From: Daucus carota subsp. sativus
Taxonomy: Eukaryota > Streptophyta > Magnoliopsida > Apiales > Apiaceae
DNA: 64,000 nucleotides
Direction of reading: 5' to 3'
Assembly (NCBI RefSeq): GCF_001625215.2
Contig: NC_030383.2
Span: forward strand, 53,254,380 to 53,318,379
In this document: positions 1-11,778 of the stretch, in pieces
Numbering within the stretch: the first letter of the stretch is position 1
Layout: each line of letters opens with the position of its first letter
Notes under the pieces: generated by a model
Database searches by the model: none
Seen by the model: the letters and a program-made list of their open reading frames with translations, nothing else
What the model was told of the DNA's origin: nothing
Position numbers and translations under genes: made by a program

Positions 1-76
1 CAAATGACAAGCTAGCATAATGGTATCAAATAGTCTCATGAATTAACTTGCTCCTCATGTTGGGCGATTATTAATA

Positions 77-484
77 TTAGCCCTTAACTCGAGGCGGGTA
101 TATATTTTGTAATTTTTTGTTATTAATATGTGATATTATTTAATTAATTTTAAATCAGATTTGTCATATTTCGTATATCTTCATATATATATGAAAAAAG
201 ATATTTGTCGTGTAACAGATTAGAGTTAAAAAGAGTTATATGAAGATTCTTATTAAAAAATGATATTCAAAATTGTATATTTATAATTATATTTTTAACA
301 TCATTATAAATTTTTTCATGAAATATTATGTCATAATGTATTGTTATGAGTGTTTTTAGTATTTGGAACTGTTTAAAAATGTAAGAGTAATAGACCTCCG
401 TAGACTTATAGTTCTAAAGGGACAGTACCAAACCAAAATTTTTGACAAATTATACCATGTTGGATTATTATAAAATAGTATAGA
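77..484 (-). mobile_element. Degenerate non-autonomous Helitron-like element
   Basis: The left border (TTAG followed by a decayed CTCGAGGCGGG hairpin) and the right border (TATAAAATAGTATAGA before T) match, in the same order, the better preserved copy at 23788-24163. In the minus orientation this gives a TCTATACTAT 5' end and a hairpin plus CTAA 3' end. The hairpin is broken and the usual CTAG has become TTAG on the plus strand, so this looks like an old copy. It has no coding capacity. Confidence 0.5.
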
Positions 485-762
485 TAATAGATTTATGCTA
501 ATCGATTTACGTTAATCAGTGTGTAATGTTTATGTAACTAGCAAGGTAAAAAAATTGATTATAAAAGTAAAGAGAAAAAAAGATAAAAAAGAAACAAACA
601 CAACAGGAGAATTCAAGGAGAAAGATTCTCCTCTTGTAGCTGGTTTGTTTTGTTTTTTTTGGCAACAAGATAGATAATTTAAGCAAGCCAAGCTAAGGTA
701 AGCTCTCTCCCTGGGAAAGAAAGGAAGGAGAAAGAACACTGAGAGTGCGTATTTTCTAAAGA

Positions 763-964
763 TTAAATGGCGTTTTGGTCACTCAACTGACCAGTATCTT
801 GCAATTAGGTCATCCAACTCAAAAAACTTTCATTCAGGTCATTGTGACCAAAACACAATTTAACCCATAAATTTCCGAATTGGGTCATCCAATTCAAATA
901 TTTTTTGATTTGAATGACCCAATTGCAAGTTTCCAATCAGTTGAGTGACCAAAACGCAATTTAA
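763..964. mobile_element. Fold-back MITE, about 200 bp
   Basis: The two ends are inverted copies of each other: GGCGTTTTGGTCACTCAACT on the left and its near complement (ending GACCAAAACGCAATTTAA) on the right. The similarity runs for about 55 bp inward. TTAA lies at both borders. A short direct repeat (CAATTTAACCCATAAATTTC) occurs inside the element and again just across its right end. It is non-coding. Confidence 0.65.
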
Positions 965-1084
965 CCCATAAATTTCAAGCACCCTTTATTGCAAGATTTG
1001 AAGGGAGTGAGATGGTGGGCCCAGGAGGAGGATCAGATAGAAGCAAAGAAGCTGTTGGGATGATCTTCTTTTCTTAATCAGTTA

Positions 1085-1666
1085 CTCTTTCCGTCCCAGG
1101 TAAATAGAGATAGTGGAGTAAAAATAGTGTGAAAAGGAAGTAAAAGTAATGTGAAAGAGGAGGAAAAGTTGGGAAGTGGTGGGATCCATTAACAATTTTT
1201 GGTAATTAAGAGCATCTCCAAGAGCCTCCTTGTTGGCTCCTAAATATAATATAAAAAATGTGGCTCTTAGTAATTTAGGACAAAGTTAAGAGTGTGAACT
1301 CCAATAATACTCTCTACATCTCTTCTCTATTTCATATTTTATTCATATATTAGGCTCCACTATAACAAAATAGAGGGAAAGATGGAGGTTGATTGGAGGG
1401 AAGGATTTTTTTATTGTGAAAAAATAAGTTAGGAGCCATGTGGTGGCTCTTAACTTTGAGGAGAGAGGAGAGAGAAACAAAAGGCTCTTAAGATTTAAGA
1501 GCCACTTAAGAGTCTCTTGGAGCAACATTTTGCTTCTCCCTCCTCAAATCTCAAGTTAGGAGTCTAAATGAAGAGCCTCTTGGAGATGCTCTAAGTTTTG
1601 AAATGTAAAGAATTTGATTGGTATCCTAAAAAGAAAACCATAAAGAATCTGGTGGGACGGAGGGAG
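1085..1666. mobile_element. Stowaway-like MITE carrying a nested MITE
   Basis: The termini are CTCTTTCCGTCCC on the left and GGGACGGAGGGAG on the right, flanked by TA on both sides (1083-1084 and 1667-1668). This is the usual Stowaway (Tc1/mariner) signature. About 380 bp of its length is a second element inserted at 1210-1591. No ORF of interest is present. Confidence 0.7.
1210..1591. mobile_element. Tourist-like (PIF/Harbinger) MITE nested in a Stowaway
   Basis: Inverted termini GAGCATCTCCAAGAGCCTC and GAGGCTCTTGGAGATGCTC are flanked by a TAA target duplication at 1207-1209 and 1592-1594. A 3-bp TWA duplication and GAGCATCTCCAA termini are typical of PIF/Harbinger-derived MITEs. It is younger than the Stowaway element it splits. 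Confidence 0.75.
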
Positions 1667-1735
1667 TATCAAATTTATATCAGAGAAACGGTAGCATGGT
1701 ACTTGATATTTTACAAAGTTTTGGTATCTGATAAA

Positions 1736-2089
1736 GAGCTCGTTTGGCGAGTTTATGACTTAACGTGACTTATCACTTAACGTGAGTTATGTGATAAATT
1801 GGGAGTTTAAAATGGCTGATTGCGTAATTTTGACTTATTAATGATTTATAGGTTATTAAAAATATAAATATAAAAAATAAAATTGATTATGGGTAACTTA
1901 TGACTTATAAGGAGTAGATTTTATCAAAAAAATTTTTAAAAAATTAAGTCACTGGAAAAAATACATCAAACTAACTTCTGGTTTTGGTTTTAAGACTTTA
2001 AGCCGACTTCTGACTTATTACACAGACATTTTTCAACATAAAGTTGGATAAGTTTTAAGTCCCGGCTTAAAGCACGGACAATCAGGCTC
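1736..2089. repeat. Dispersed hAT-like MITE family, copy 1
   Basis: Begins GAGCTCGTTTGGCGAGTTTATGACTTAACGTG (split here: GAGCTCGTTTGGCGAG, then TTTATGACTTAACGTG) and ends near AAGCACGGACAATCAGGCTC. The interior (GATTTATAGGTTATTAAAAA and nearby) is shared with copies at about 22960-23355 and 63130-63225. The ends are imperfect inverted repeats. I could not settle a target duplication, so the superfamily is a guess. Confidence 0.45.
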
Positions 2090-2341
2090 AAAATCTTATA
2101 TAGCTATTTCAGTTGTCACCGTCTTAGAATATCACACATTTTATACTTTAAGCTTATTTTATTCCTTTTGATATTTATAATTTTTTGTCTATCTAAACCA
2201 AAAATACTCAAAACTTAATACTCACCCTGTCGACGTCAATTCTACATTTGATTTGAGCACGGAGGAGGTTAAAATTATATATAAAAGAATGAAAAAAAAA
2301 AAGAAAAATGTGTGAAGTGCGGGCACCATTAAATTTTAATA

Positions 2342-2576
2342 CTCCCTCTGTTTTTTTTTATATGACGCTTTGACTTTTGGCACACATTTTTAAGTGCTTT
2401 GACCGGGTAGTTAAAAATATTATTTTTTAAATTTTCTTTTTCTGAATAAAAATTTTGATTATATATTATTATTCAGAAAAAGAAAATTCAAAAAATAATA
2501 TTTTTAACTACCCAGTCAAAGCACTTAAAAGTGTGTGCCAAAAGTCAAAGCGTCATATAAAAAAAAACAGAGGGAG
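2342..2576. mobile_element. Stowaway-like fold-back MITE upstream of the MATE gene
   Basis: Almost the whole 235 bp folds on itself: CTCCCTCTGTTTTTTTT on the left pairs with AAAAAAACAGAGGGAG on the right. The arms containing TGACTTTTGGCACACA and GTGTGTGCCAAAAGTCA continue to near the centre at about 2460. TA flanks both ends. It ends 299 bp before the MATE start codon and may lie in its promoter. Confidence 0.8.
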
Positions 2577-2875
2577 TATATAAAAAGCCGATAATAAAGT
2601 TGGAAAAGTGATGGGACCAATCGACTATATAGTCTACATCCAAAAAGGAAACCGGCGAAGAAAGGGTTGGTAGTTCATACGGTCAGAGGGTAGTATACTG
2701 TATATCACGCAAACAAAACAAAATACCCAATGTAAACATGTTACATAAATAAAAGTCGTCCCTTGCCTCCTCATTTCTCGGTCTCTCTTAATTTGCTCTC
2801 CCCAGTAAGAACTTAATAGTCAAATTTGAGAAAATTGAGTGACAGAGAGTGAGCTACTCCAGTTTAGTAAATAGA

Positions 2876-5800
2876 ATGTCTAGTAATGGAAGCGCCGAGG
2901 AAGCAAAAATACCCCTTTTAGATTATGCATCTACCAAAGAAATAATACAAGGTGGCCGCAGAGATGAAGATGAAATTAAAATACAAGACAAGGTTTGGAT
3001 TGAATCAAAGAAGTTATGGCGGGTAGCAGGACCTGCTGTCTTCAGCCGCATAGCTAGCTTCTCCATGTTTGTCATCACTCAAGCCTTTGCCGGCCATCTT
3101 GGTGACCTTGAGCTTGCGGCCATCTCCATTTCAACCAATGTTATACTTGGTTTCGATGTTGGCCTCATGGTAATTTCAAACTATAACTCCGTTGTAATGA
3201 TATTATAAAGTTTGTAGTATAAGTTAGTATGTTTTGTATGTTATTGTAAATCTGTGACATTGTTTTTTGTGGTTGATCAGCTGGGAATGGCAAGTGCTTT
3301 AGAAACGTTATGCGGGCAAGCATTCGGAGCCAAAGATTACCGAATGCTGGGAATATATTTGCAACGTTCTTTTATAGTTTTGTTTATTGTTTCTCTACTA
3401 CTACTGCCCGTATTCTTCCTAGCGTCTCCACTTTTAAAACTACTGGGGCAACCTGCTGATGTTGCAGAGCTATGCGGAACTGTGTCCATGTGTTTGATTC
3501 CTCTGCACTTCAGCTTTGTTTTTCAGTTTCCATTGCAAAGATTTTTGCAGAGCCAGCTGAAGAACATTGTTATTGCTTGGGTGTCTCTCGGAACTCTTAT
3601 ATTGCACGTGCTTTTGACATGGTTGATTATCTACAAATTTCAACTTGGAATAATTGGAACTGCTCTTAGTATGAATATACCTTGGGTTATCATTGCTATT
3701 GCTCTGTTTATATATATTAGTTGTGGCGGCTGCCCTCAAACTTGGAATGGATTCTCTATTGAAGCTTTTTCTGGTCTTTGGGAATTTCTTAAACTCTCTG
3801 CATCTTCCGGCGTCATGCTTTGGTACTTGACACTCTTTTTATGTTTTTTAAGTCTATAAACCATATTCATATTCATATTACCTCTTCAAAGTTTCAATAT
3901 CCAATTTGAACCGTCTACGGTTAAACAGTGGATCGTCTGTACTTTATGTTCCAGCAGTTAGTTAGTGAGGAACCCCCTGTGAATACTATTTTTGATTATG
4001 TACTAATTGTAGTTTGTATAGAACACAAGGCAGATAGTTTGTTAAATCTATCTGAAGAACAAATTATTCAATTTCGATCTTATAAGTTTTTTGTTTTCTT
4101 TATCTCATGGAACAGCTTGGAAAATTGGTACTACAGAATACTAATAGTGATGACAGGAAACTTAGAGAATGCAAAGATTGCAGTAGATGCTTTGTCAATT
4201 TGGTAAGTACCTCCCATTTTGTTCATACTTGAATTTACTTTTTTGTTTCTAAATCTGTGTTCTTTCTGCATCTAAGATATGTGACGTTTACGTTACTTTG
4301 TTATTAATATGTTTCCACCTGCTTCTGTGGACGATTGGAAACTACAAAATTTTTTATGCATTTTGTAGTTCATTACTATCTTTAATCATACCTAAAAGGT
4401 GTCTGAACTATTAATGTGTAATTTTGAAACTAAGATATGAACCAAAGGCCAGATTTCAGAAGACTGTATCTATGTATTACTAATATTTACATTTACATAA
4501 AGTTCAAGGACTTTAAGCTAACAAACAAGGGCAAGGCTATGGTAAATATACTATTTTATGTTTGATAGAATAATTCATAAATTGTTAACTAGCAAACAAG
4601 GGTTCGGTAACCTTCAATTATTCAATGACAATGGCTCTGCAGAACAAAATTTGCAAAAACAATGATTCTGCACTACAGAAAAAGTTGAAAATTATTTGGT
4701 TCTTACGTTTCTGCGGTTCTCCACCATATCTAACTCAACATAAGTATGCTCGTCAGTGTTGGAATACTAATACTGCTCTTCTTATTAGTAATTCGTTATT
4801 AATATATTTACACCTGCTTCTTTGGACGATTGAAAACTACAAAATTTTTATGCATTTTTTAGTTCATTACTGTCTTTCATCCTAAACGGTGTCTGAATTA
4901 TTAATGTGTAATTTACAAACTAAGATATGAAACAAAGGCCAGACTTCAGACTGTATCTATTGATTTCTAATATTTATAGAAAGTTCATGGACCTTAAGCT
5001 AACAAACAAGGCTATGGTTATGGTATGTTTGATAGAATAGTTCATAAATTGTTAACTAGCAAACAAGGGTTCGGTAACCTTCAATGCCAATGGCTCTGCA
5101 TAACAAAATTTACAGAAACAATGATTCTGCACTAAACAAAATATTGAAAAATTATTTGTTTCTCACTTTCTGCGGTTCTCCACCAACTCAACATAAGTAT
5201 GCTTGTATGTGCGGGAATACTGATACTGCTCTTTTTATTAGTAATTTGTTTTTTTTAATAAACAGTATCAGAGTAAGAATTGTTGAGTAGACCTTTGTGT
5301 CCTTAAATGCAGTATGTCAATCAATGGATGGGAGTTGATGATACCTCTCGCTTTCTTTGCAGCAACAGGGTAAGAAATCAAGTCTCTTTTCTCCGCTATA
5401 GAATAGTTATCTTATGCAGCTACCTTAGCTCTCTCATCTTGATCAAGAAATTACTTACTTCTGAGGATTGAGACTTGGCAATGAACTTTAAATAACCATC
5501 TTTATCACAAACATGAAAAATGTTCTAGCATAGTAATTAAAACTACAGATCCTTGCATTATTGCAGGTGAGTTGGTAAGTAATAATTATGTACATAAACA
5601 GTGGAACATATTGCAATCAACCGTTTCTACGTTTTGTGAAATAATGTAGTTTCTAGTTGAACTTTTGTTTTATGATGACATATGTGTAAAGCGAAACATT
5701 TATCATATTTTGATAATTTACAGAGTAAGAGTTTCTAATGAGCTGGGAGCAGGCAATGGAAAAGGAGCCAAATTTGCTACCATTGTTGCAGTTACAACGT

Positions 5801-6807
5801 CAACAATGATCGGTCTCATGTTCTGGCTACTTATAATGATCTTCCATAACGAACTAGCCTTAATTTTCACATCTAGCGAAGAAGTACTTGCTGCTGTAAA
5901 CAAACTCTCTATTCTCTTGGCATTTACCATCCTCCTCAACAGTGTGCAGCCAATTCTTTCCGGTACATATAAATTATACACAGACTTTCAGAATTCTTTA
6001 CAAAACAGAGAAGTTTGTACGCTGGGCATGATGGTGACATTGATATGTTGTTTGATTAATTATGTGTAGGGGTTGCTGTTGGATCTGGATGGCAATCTTA
6101 TGTGGCATACATTAATTTAGGTTGTTACTATCTCATCGGCCTTCCTCTTGGAATTGCAATGGGATGGATTTTCGACCAAGGAGTTATGGTACGTTCTACA
6201 AACTTATACATATAGAGTCTCTGTCGAGGGAGGACCAACTTAACATTGTGTCCGCATCTTAGCATGGCTGTTCACATCAGAAAATATAAGAACATGCAAT
6301 ACTTTTACAGGGTATCTGGGCAGGAATGATATTCGGTGGTACATTCATTCAAACTTTGATATTAGCTTTCATCACCATCCGATGCGACTGGGAAAAAGAG
6401 GTGAGCCTTATAGATACAAGCCATGTAGTTTTTAGCAAGATCAATAACCACTGTACAGTGCACAGGACAAATTAGTTGTTCAATTATTACTTCTGTTCCT
6501 TTCAATCTGTCACACTCTCATTTTCAACAAAAACGAGAGTCAGTTTTCAGCCTGATGATAATATAGCGCCCCTGTATATGCATAAAAATATAAGGTTAAC
6601 TCATCCACTGGTTTTTTCTGATGAAGGTCCGTCCCTGAATTGTGAGGGACCTGGACCAAATACAGATTATAGCACACATGCACATCTTTTTTCTTACCTG
6701 TATTTGACGAACATATAGGGAAAACTTGGAAACTAAATTGGATCATTGATGTTAACCTGCAGGCAGAGAAAGCTGTGGTGCATGTAAAACAGAGGTCAGG
6801 GAGATAA
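2876..6807 (+). CDS. MATE efflux transporter (DETOXIFICATION family), 8 exons
   Basis: A membrane antiporter of the multidrug and toxic compound extrusion family, expected to export organic compounds or move them into the vacuole in exchange for protons or sodium. The substrate cannot be read from sequence. Deduced exons: 2876-3169, 3281-3822, 4116-4202, 5313-5369, 5724-5962, 6070-6188, 6311-6400, 6763-6807, giving 490 residues, normal for plant DTX proteins. All joins keep frame with GT/AG borders. Family blocks visible in order are [70 protein letters not shown] and RCDWEKE. I chose ATG 2876 because the same frame upstream offers only a GTG at 2849. It resembles the DTX21-27 type group from memory. 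Intron 3 (1.1 kb) holds a tandem duplication. No broken frame was seen. Confidence 0.9.
4310..5262 (+). repeat. Intronic tandem duplication in the MATE gene
   Basis: Two diverged copies of about 0.45-0.5 kb lie head to tail inside intron 3. Matching landmarks are CACCTGCTTCTGTGGACGAT at 4316 and CACCTGCTTCTTTGGACGAT at 4811, GGTTCGGTAACCTTCAAT near 4601 and 5068, and CAACATAAGTATGCT near 4737 and 5189. The spacing shrinks from 495 to about 452 bp, so the copies differ by several indels. There is no coding role. Confidence 0.75.
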
Positions 6808-7085
6808 TTGCTGACGAATCCACAACCACCAGCCAAGGTGCATCATACCAGCTGTGTTCAACTTTAATATCCAAAGTCTGCAGATTTTGGATTATTTTAA
6901 TGAAATTGAAAATTATTAATCACCATCTCCGGCAATTAATCTAATAGATACCTTTTTTATATATCAAAAACTTAAAATTAACTAAAATTTCTGAGAAAGT
7001 TCAAGTTTCAATCATTTTTTATATTTAATATCTACAACAATTTAATGAAATATTTATAAATAATTTATCTATCTATTATCTATTA

Positions 7086-8210
7086 GAGCATCTCCAACGC
7101 TAAAGATGAAACTGTTAGCTAAAAACATCATTAGCTAAAAAAAATTTGAGCCGGTAAGGAATTTTGCTCCAATGGGTATTAGCTAAAACCATTAGTTATA
7201 TTCAAAATATTATTTTAAATGTTAATTATAAATATACAATAAAATAATTTATTTAGTTTTTATTATATATTATTGAAAAAATAATAATATCTTTAATAGA
7301 TAATGATTAATTATAATATTTAACATTTTTATATTATTATATTATAATTTTTAAAAAATTTGATTGAAAATAAAGTAACATTTTCACATAACAATATTAT
7401 TTGTAAAAAAAATAAATAATACATCTATACTTGCAATAATAATAATAATACCTTAAATATTTCAATTTAAATATTATAAAAATGATTTAGGTAGAATGTT
7501 ACATACTTTAAATAAAAATAAAATAAAATTTAGAAGGGTAAGAATCAAAGTTAGTGCGAAAGATTTTAAGCTAATTATCTTTTGATAAAACGGATTTGAA
7601 AGAATTAAAATAAAAAGTTCATTAATTTTTTATTTAATACAGGTGAAAATAAAAAATATAACTAATAAAAACATATATACCGATACTATTATAATAATAA
7701 AAACTTAAAAAAACTAATTAACAAAAATTACTTGTATCATGTAAAACATTTACTAATTTTCTTTGTTAAAAATTCATAATTGACGTTAAATAACTATATA
7801 AGTTATTATATTAGTTTTATTATATTAGTTTTATTATATTATTTTTATTATATTATTTATATGTTATAAATATTTTTACACTTAACAATACATTAGATTA
7901 AATTATAAAATAAAAAAGTTATACAAATATATATAATAGAATTATAATATTATAATACATATATAATATAATATAGACATATAGGTTGGAGCAAGTTTAA
8001 ATTTTCTTTGAGTTAAATTTTAAAAGAAAATGACGTGGATATGATATAGATGACAGATTTTGGTTCAACAAATGTAACGTGCTGATTTCTCGGCATCTAA
8101 AAATATTGCTAACAGGTCTTTGCGTTGGAGTGATGTTTTTTTTGCATATCAGGTATATGAGCCGACACATAGACTTTAAAGCTAACAGGTGACCTGCGTT
8201 GGAGATGCTC
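7086..8210. mobile_element. Non-autonomous PIF/Harbinger-like element, 1.1 kb
   Basis: Termini GAGCATCTCCAACGC and GCGTTGGAGATGCTC are inverted repeats flanked by TTA at 7083-7085 and 8211-8213. The interior is extremely AT-rich with no ORF, so it depends on a transposase supplied elsewhere. It starts about 280 bp after the MATE stop codon. Confidence 0.75.
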
Positions 8211-8268
8211 TTACTCCCTCTATCCCCTAACTAGTTTACCTTGGGAGAGGGTTTGACATGCATTATAA

Positions 8269-8663
8269 GAGCAAGTCCAATAGGTTATCTATATAATGTC
8301 CTAAACTCACATCTAGGTAATGTGTCAAAAAAATGCATTCCAACACTATCCTAGTGTTATCCTAAATCACTAGCACAACCTTAATTCTTATAGCCATTAC
8401 CTATTTATAAGTAACCCCTAATCATTACCTATTTAATATTTATGAATAAAATAATCATCTCTCTCCTTCTTTCTTTGTCTATTCTCTCCTTTTCCCCTTC
8501 TCTCTCTCAAATTTATTATTAAAATAATCTTAGGAGAACAAATATAAGGATTACTATTGGAGTTGACACTAAAAATAGATTACCTAAATCACTAAGACAT
8601 ACTAGCACTCATTATTTTATATTATTTATAGGTAATAGGATAAGTAACCTATTGGACTTGCTC
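8269..8663. mobile_element. Tourist-like MITE, about 395 bp
   Basis: Inverted ends GAGCAAGTCCAATAGGTTA and TAACCTATTGGACTTGCTC have TAA duplications at 8266-8268 and 8664-8666. It has split an older sequence that begins CTCCCTCTATCCCCTAACT at 8214, probably a Stowaway remnant whose right end I could not find. It is non-coding. Confidence 0.75.
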
Positions 8664-8946
8664 TAATGCTCCTAGAAAATATAGTTCCGTAATTTAGTTT
8701 TTAATTTTTTTTCTTTTGAATAAAAATTTGATGTTTGAAATTTTATACACAAAAAGAAAATCTCAAAAATAAGTTACAATAGCAATACATTTTTTATTTT
8801 ATAATTTTTTAGGATTGAATTGAAATCTTGCACTCGAACACGTTGCACATAATGTATTGGAGATAATAAAAATGATATGCAATATTATATCACAAACGCA
8901 AGAATAGGTAAACAAACTAGTTGCAATCCAAACATGAATGCTAGAA

Positions 8947-9030
<84 letters not shown>

Positions 9031-9060
9031 CGTGGCAAAATAATAATAATAATAATAATA
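8947..9060. repeat. AAT trinucleotide microsatellite
   Basis: A run of AAT/TAA repeats, interrupted once by CGTGGCAAA near 9031-9039. Read in reverse it yields a poly-leucine ORF, which is an artefact. Confidence 0.95.
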
Positions 9061-10108
9061 TAAAAGAAAAAAAATTTGTCTATAGCGTTAGCTTTTAAAA
9101 ATCAAAGTCGTCGAATCTTCGAGAAGACTTGACTATTCTTGACTCCCAGATCTGAGGATTGCAATTCCAGATTTACATTATGTTATATTACAGTTATAGT
9201 TGACCTCATATATGATGGTTGTAAAAATCCGTTATATTACCGTTATAGTGACACCAAATTTTGACCTCAGATATGATGGTTGTCATAGTTGATATAAATG
9301 ATACGACTTATATGTTATTGAATTCAGAATATAGATCTTGATAACATGCTTAATAAACGGGATGTGTGAAGTGTGACCTCATATAAAGATAGTTTCAGAC
9401 TCTTTAGGAGATGGTCTTTGTGAGTGTAAAAAAATTCAACTTAGATTGTTTAGGAGATGTGAGGTCGACAAATCCAAACACGGAAGAAGAATATAGTCTT
9501 GACATGATATTGATGGATGAAAAGATCAATAAATTAAGTGTTAGTGATATATGTTTGTTGGTTATTCTTTTATAATATTTGGTTTGTTTATCGGACATGC
9601 TTGTTGTTAATTTTTATATAGTTTACTTTGTATAAAAGAAGTATTCATGCAATACTTTCACAATATCTGTTTGCTAGGTTCAAACATCTTTTAAGTGAGA
9701 CTATTTATATAATATTAAAAATAACAACGGTTGTTGCAAACAAGGCAAACAATGGTAGTTATTGAGCGTCATCTCATGGATATTGATGTTTCTGTGCACA
9801 ACCAATCCAAAAAAATTGGAGGAAAGTTACAATGTTAATTAGAAAATGATTACTTTAAAAAAACACAATTTAAATTAAAATCTGTTGTGCTTTAAATCGT
9901 TAATTACATGTAGAAATTTATTTTGCATTTTTTCGCTCATGAATTATAGTCTAATTTTACAGTTTTATATATTAATATTGGTATTGCATCGAGATGTTTA
10001 TAATATAAAATTTATTTTATTCTAATCATTAATATAATATTTATCAACCGCCATAATTTTATTTTATTCTACAAATATTAATATCGAATCATTAATATAA
10101 TTTTATAA
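9061..10108. other. AT-rich spacer without a recognisable gene
   Basis: No supportable coding region on either strand. A short imperfect duplication lies around 9182-9290 (TATATTACAGTTATAGT and TATATTACCGTTATAGT, each followed by GACCTCA-ATATGATGG). The rest is low-complexity AT-rich DNA. Confidence 0.6.
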
Positions 10109-10138
10109 GGCCGCCGCAACACGCGACTTCTAAACTAG
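10109..10138 (+). mobile_element. Possible Helitron 3' terminus
   Basis: GGCCGCCGCAACACGCGAC is followed by TTCTAAACTAG and then T. A GC-rich hairpin-like run about 10 nt before CTAG, with T after it, is the usual Helitron 3' end. The hairpin is imperfect and I found no matching TC 5' end, so the element's extent is unknown. Confidence 0.35.
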
Positions 10139-10227
10139 TAAATATGGATTAAAAATAACATGATTCTATGAAATATTAATCATGCAAAATATATATATAC
10201 ATGATTCTGTTCAATATTCTATTCTGT

Positions 10228-10311
10228 ATTCTATAATATTTCATATTAATAATTTGGATGAAATCTAACATCCAAGTTCATCCAAATTATTAATATGAAA
10301 TATTATAGAAT
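10228..10311. repeat. Perfect 35-bp inverted repeat with 14-nt loop
   Basis: The arm ending AATTTGGATGAA at 10262 is exactly complementary to the arm starting TTCATCCAAATT at 10277. The loop is ATCTAACATCCAAG minus shared bases. Nearby, CGCTATATTAAG repeats three times at spacings of tens of bases. It is probably a small fold-back relic. Confidence 0.7.
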
Positions 10312-11084
10312 CGCTATATTAAGATAATATATTTATCTATCGCTATATTAAGAATGGCTACAAGTCTGTAGCAAATGACACTTATCTATCACTATATTAA
10401 GATAATATATATTATGCATAATAGTTTGAAATAATGATAACGTGCTAATTTGAAGATATAACCAATTAGTATAGGCGCAACAAATTTTACATAATGTTTA
10501 CATGTACAATCTAGTTCATCATTATATCCAATTCCATTGAAGATGTTCTTACCATTGGCCCCTTCATTATCTTAAATGTTTTAAACAATAAATAACTTGT
10601 TTAAATTTTAAAAAACCGTCGTGATGATTTTGCAAGCTGGTTGGTCGGAAACGTAGGGAAATGTAGAGAAATTAAATTGTGATTTTTGTTAACTGGTCTT
10701 TCTTGTGTACCGCACACACTACCAACTATATTTTAATTATTAAATGAAATATTCTCATCAGTAGTAGAGATTTTTACATGTATCACCTATCTAAAATACG
10801 GTTAGCACCGTGGGAATAGTGGGTCACTTCCGCATGTTATGAAATCCGTTTGTTTATTTTCTAATAGTGTACGGGACCACTTTATCAGCTCGATTGCATT
10901 ACCCGAAATTGAGATGTAGTCATGTAGGGACACAAACCAGATATATAGTGCTATTTTAATATGTGAATTGCAGACGAGAAAATGACACCTGAACCGATAA
11001 GTCAAATCTACAGCCATAAGGGCAAAAGTATCCGTCAGCTAAGAAGTTTATAAAGAACAAATGAAAGTCTATTTTGATCAAGAA

Positions 11085-11180
11085 GCTTTATTTTTGAGCT
11101 CGAGAGCGCGGTCTCAGATACTCTGGAGAGCAGGGGTTCGACGCAATTTTGTGTGACATATTGTGTTCGTGTGAGTCGAT
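11085..11180 (+). mobile_element. Possible SINE fragment (tRNA-like promoter)
   Basis: GAGAGCGCGGTCTCAGATAC followed by GGGGTTCGACGC resembles the A-box/B-box region of plant tRNA-derived SINEs. The second motif fits the B-box pattern GGTTCGANNC. The A-box start is weak and I see no poly-A or poly-T tail or target duplication, so this is tentative. Confidence 0.3.
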
Positions 11181-11778
11181 TTTGGATCAAGTTAAAATCA
11201 TTAAAATTAAATAAAATTGAAAATTGAAATTTTAAAAAAGAAATTTTAATTTCAAGTGTATTTCAAATCAGTCGAGTAATTTTCATGTCACTTTTGAATT
11301 TTATCTCAACAAATCGAATTACAAATTGGATCGGATTCGGGTTGGACTTGAGATCATGTCTGATATTACTAGTCTCGTCGTAGTAGTAGCTAACCGCACC
11401 TAGTTTTCTAAGATTCGCGCATATCCAAACTCAATAAGTGGTCTCTGACTCTAATCTATGCACTCCTAAAGAAGCTACCACCACTACAAAATGTTGTCAC
11501 TTCCTCCAACTTGGTCCCAAACTTTCCATCCTCAAACCATTGCACATTTGCACCCTTGGTTGCTAAGTCAATGTCTGAGATTATTTAAAACATAGCCGAA
11601 CATCCTGTATTCCTGTGACGAGAAAAAACAAAAAGAGGCTGACAAAGAATCTATCAGGAATATTATCACTATTACCCGCCTCTCTTTACATACGAATGTT
11701 AATAACTAACTTACCGTTCCCCCTGTTAAAAACCCCGCCAACTCTTACACAGTTACAAATTGTCAAATTCCATAACTA

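Noticed and set aside
8799..9038. Poly-leucine ORF on the minus strand
   Set aside because: It is the AAT microsatellite read in reverse; no gene signals.
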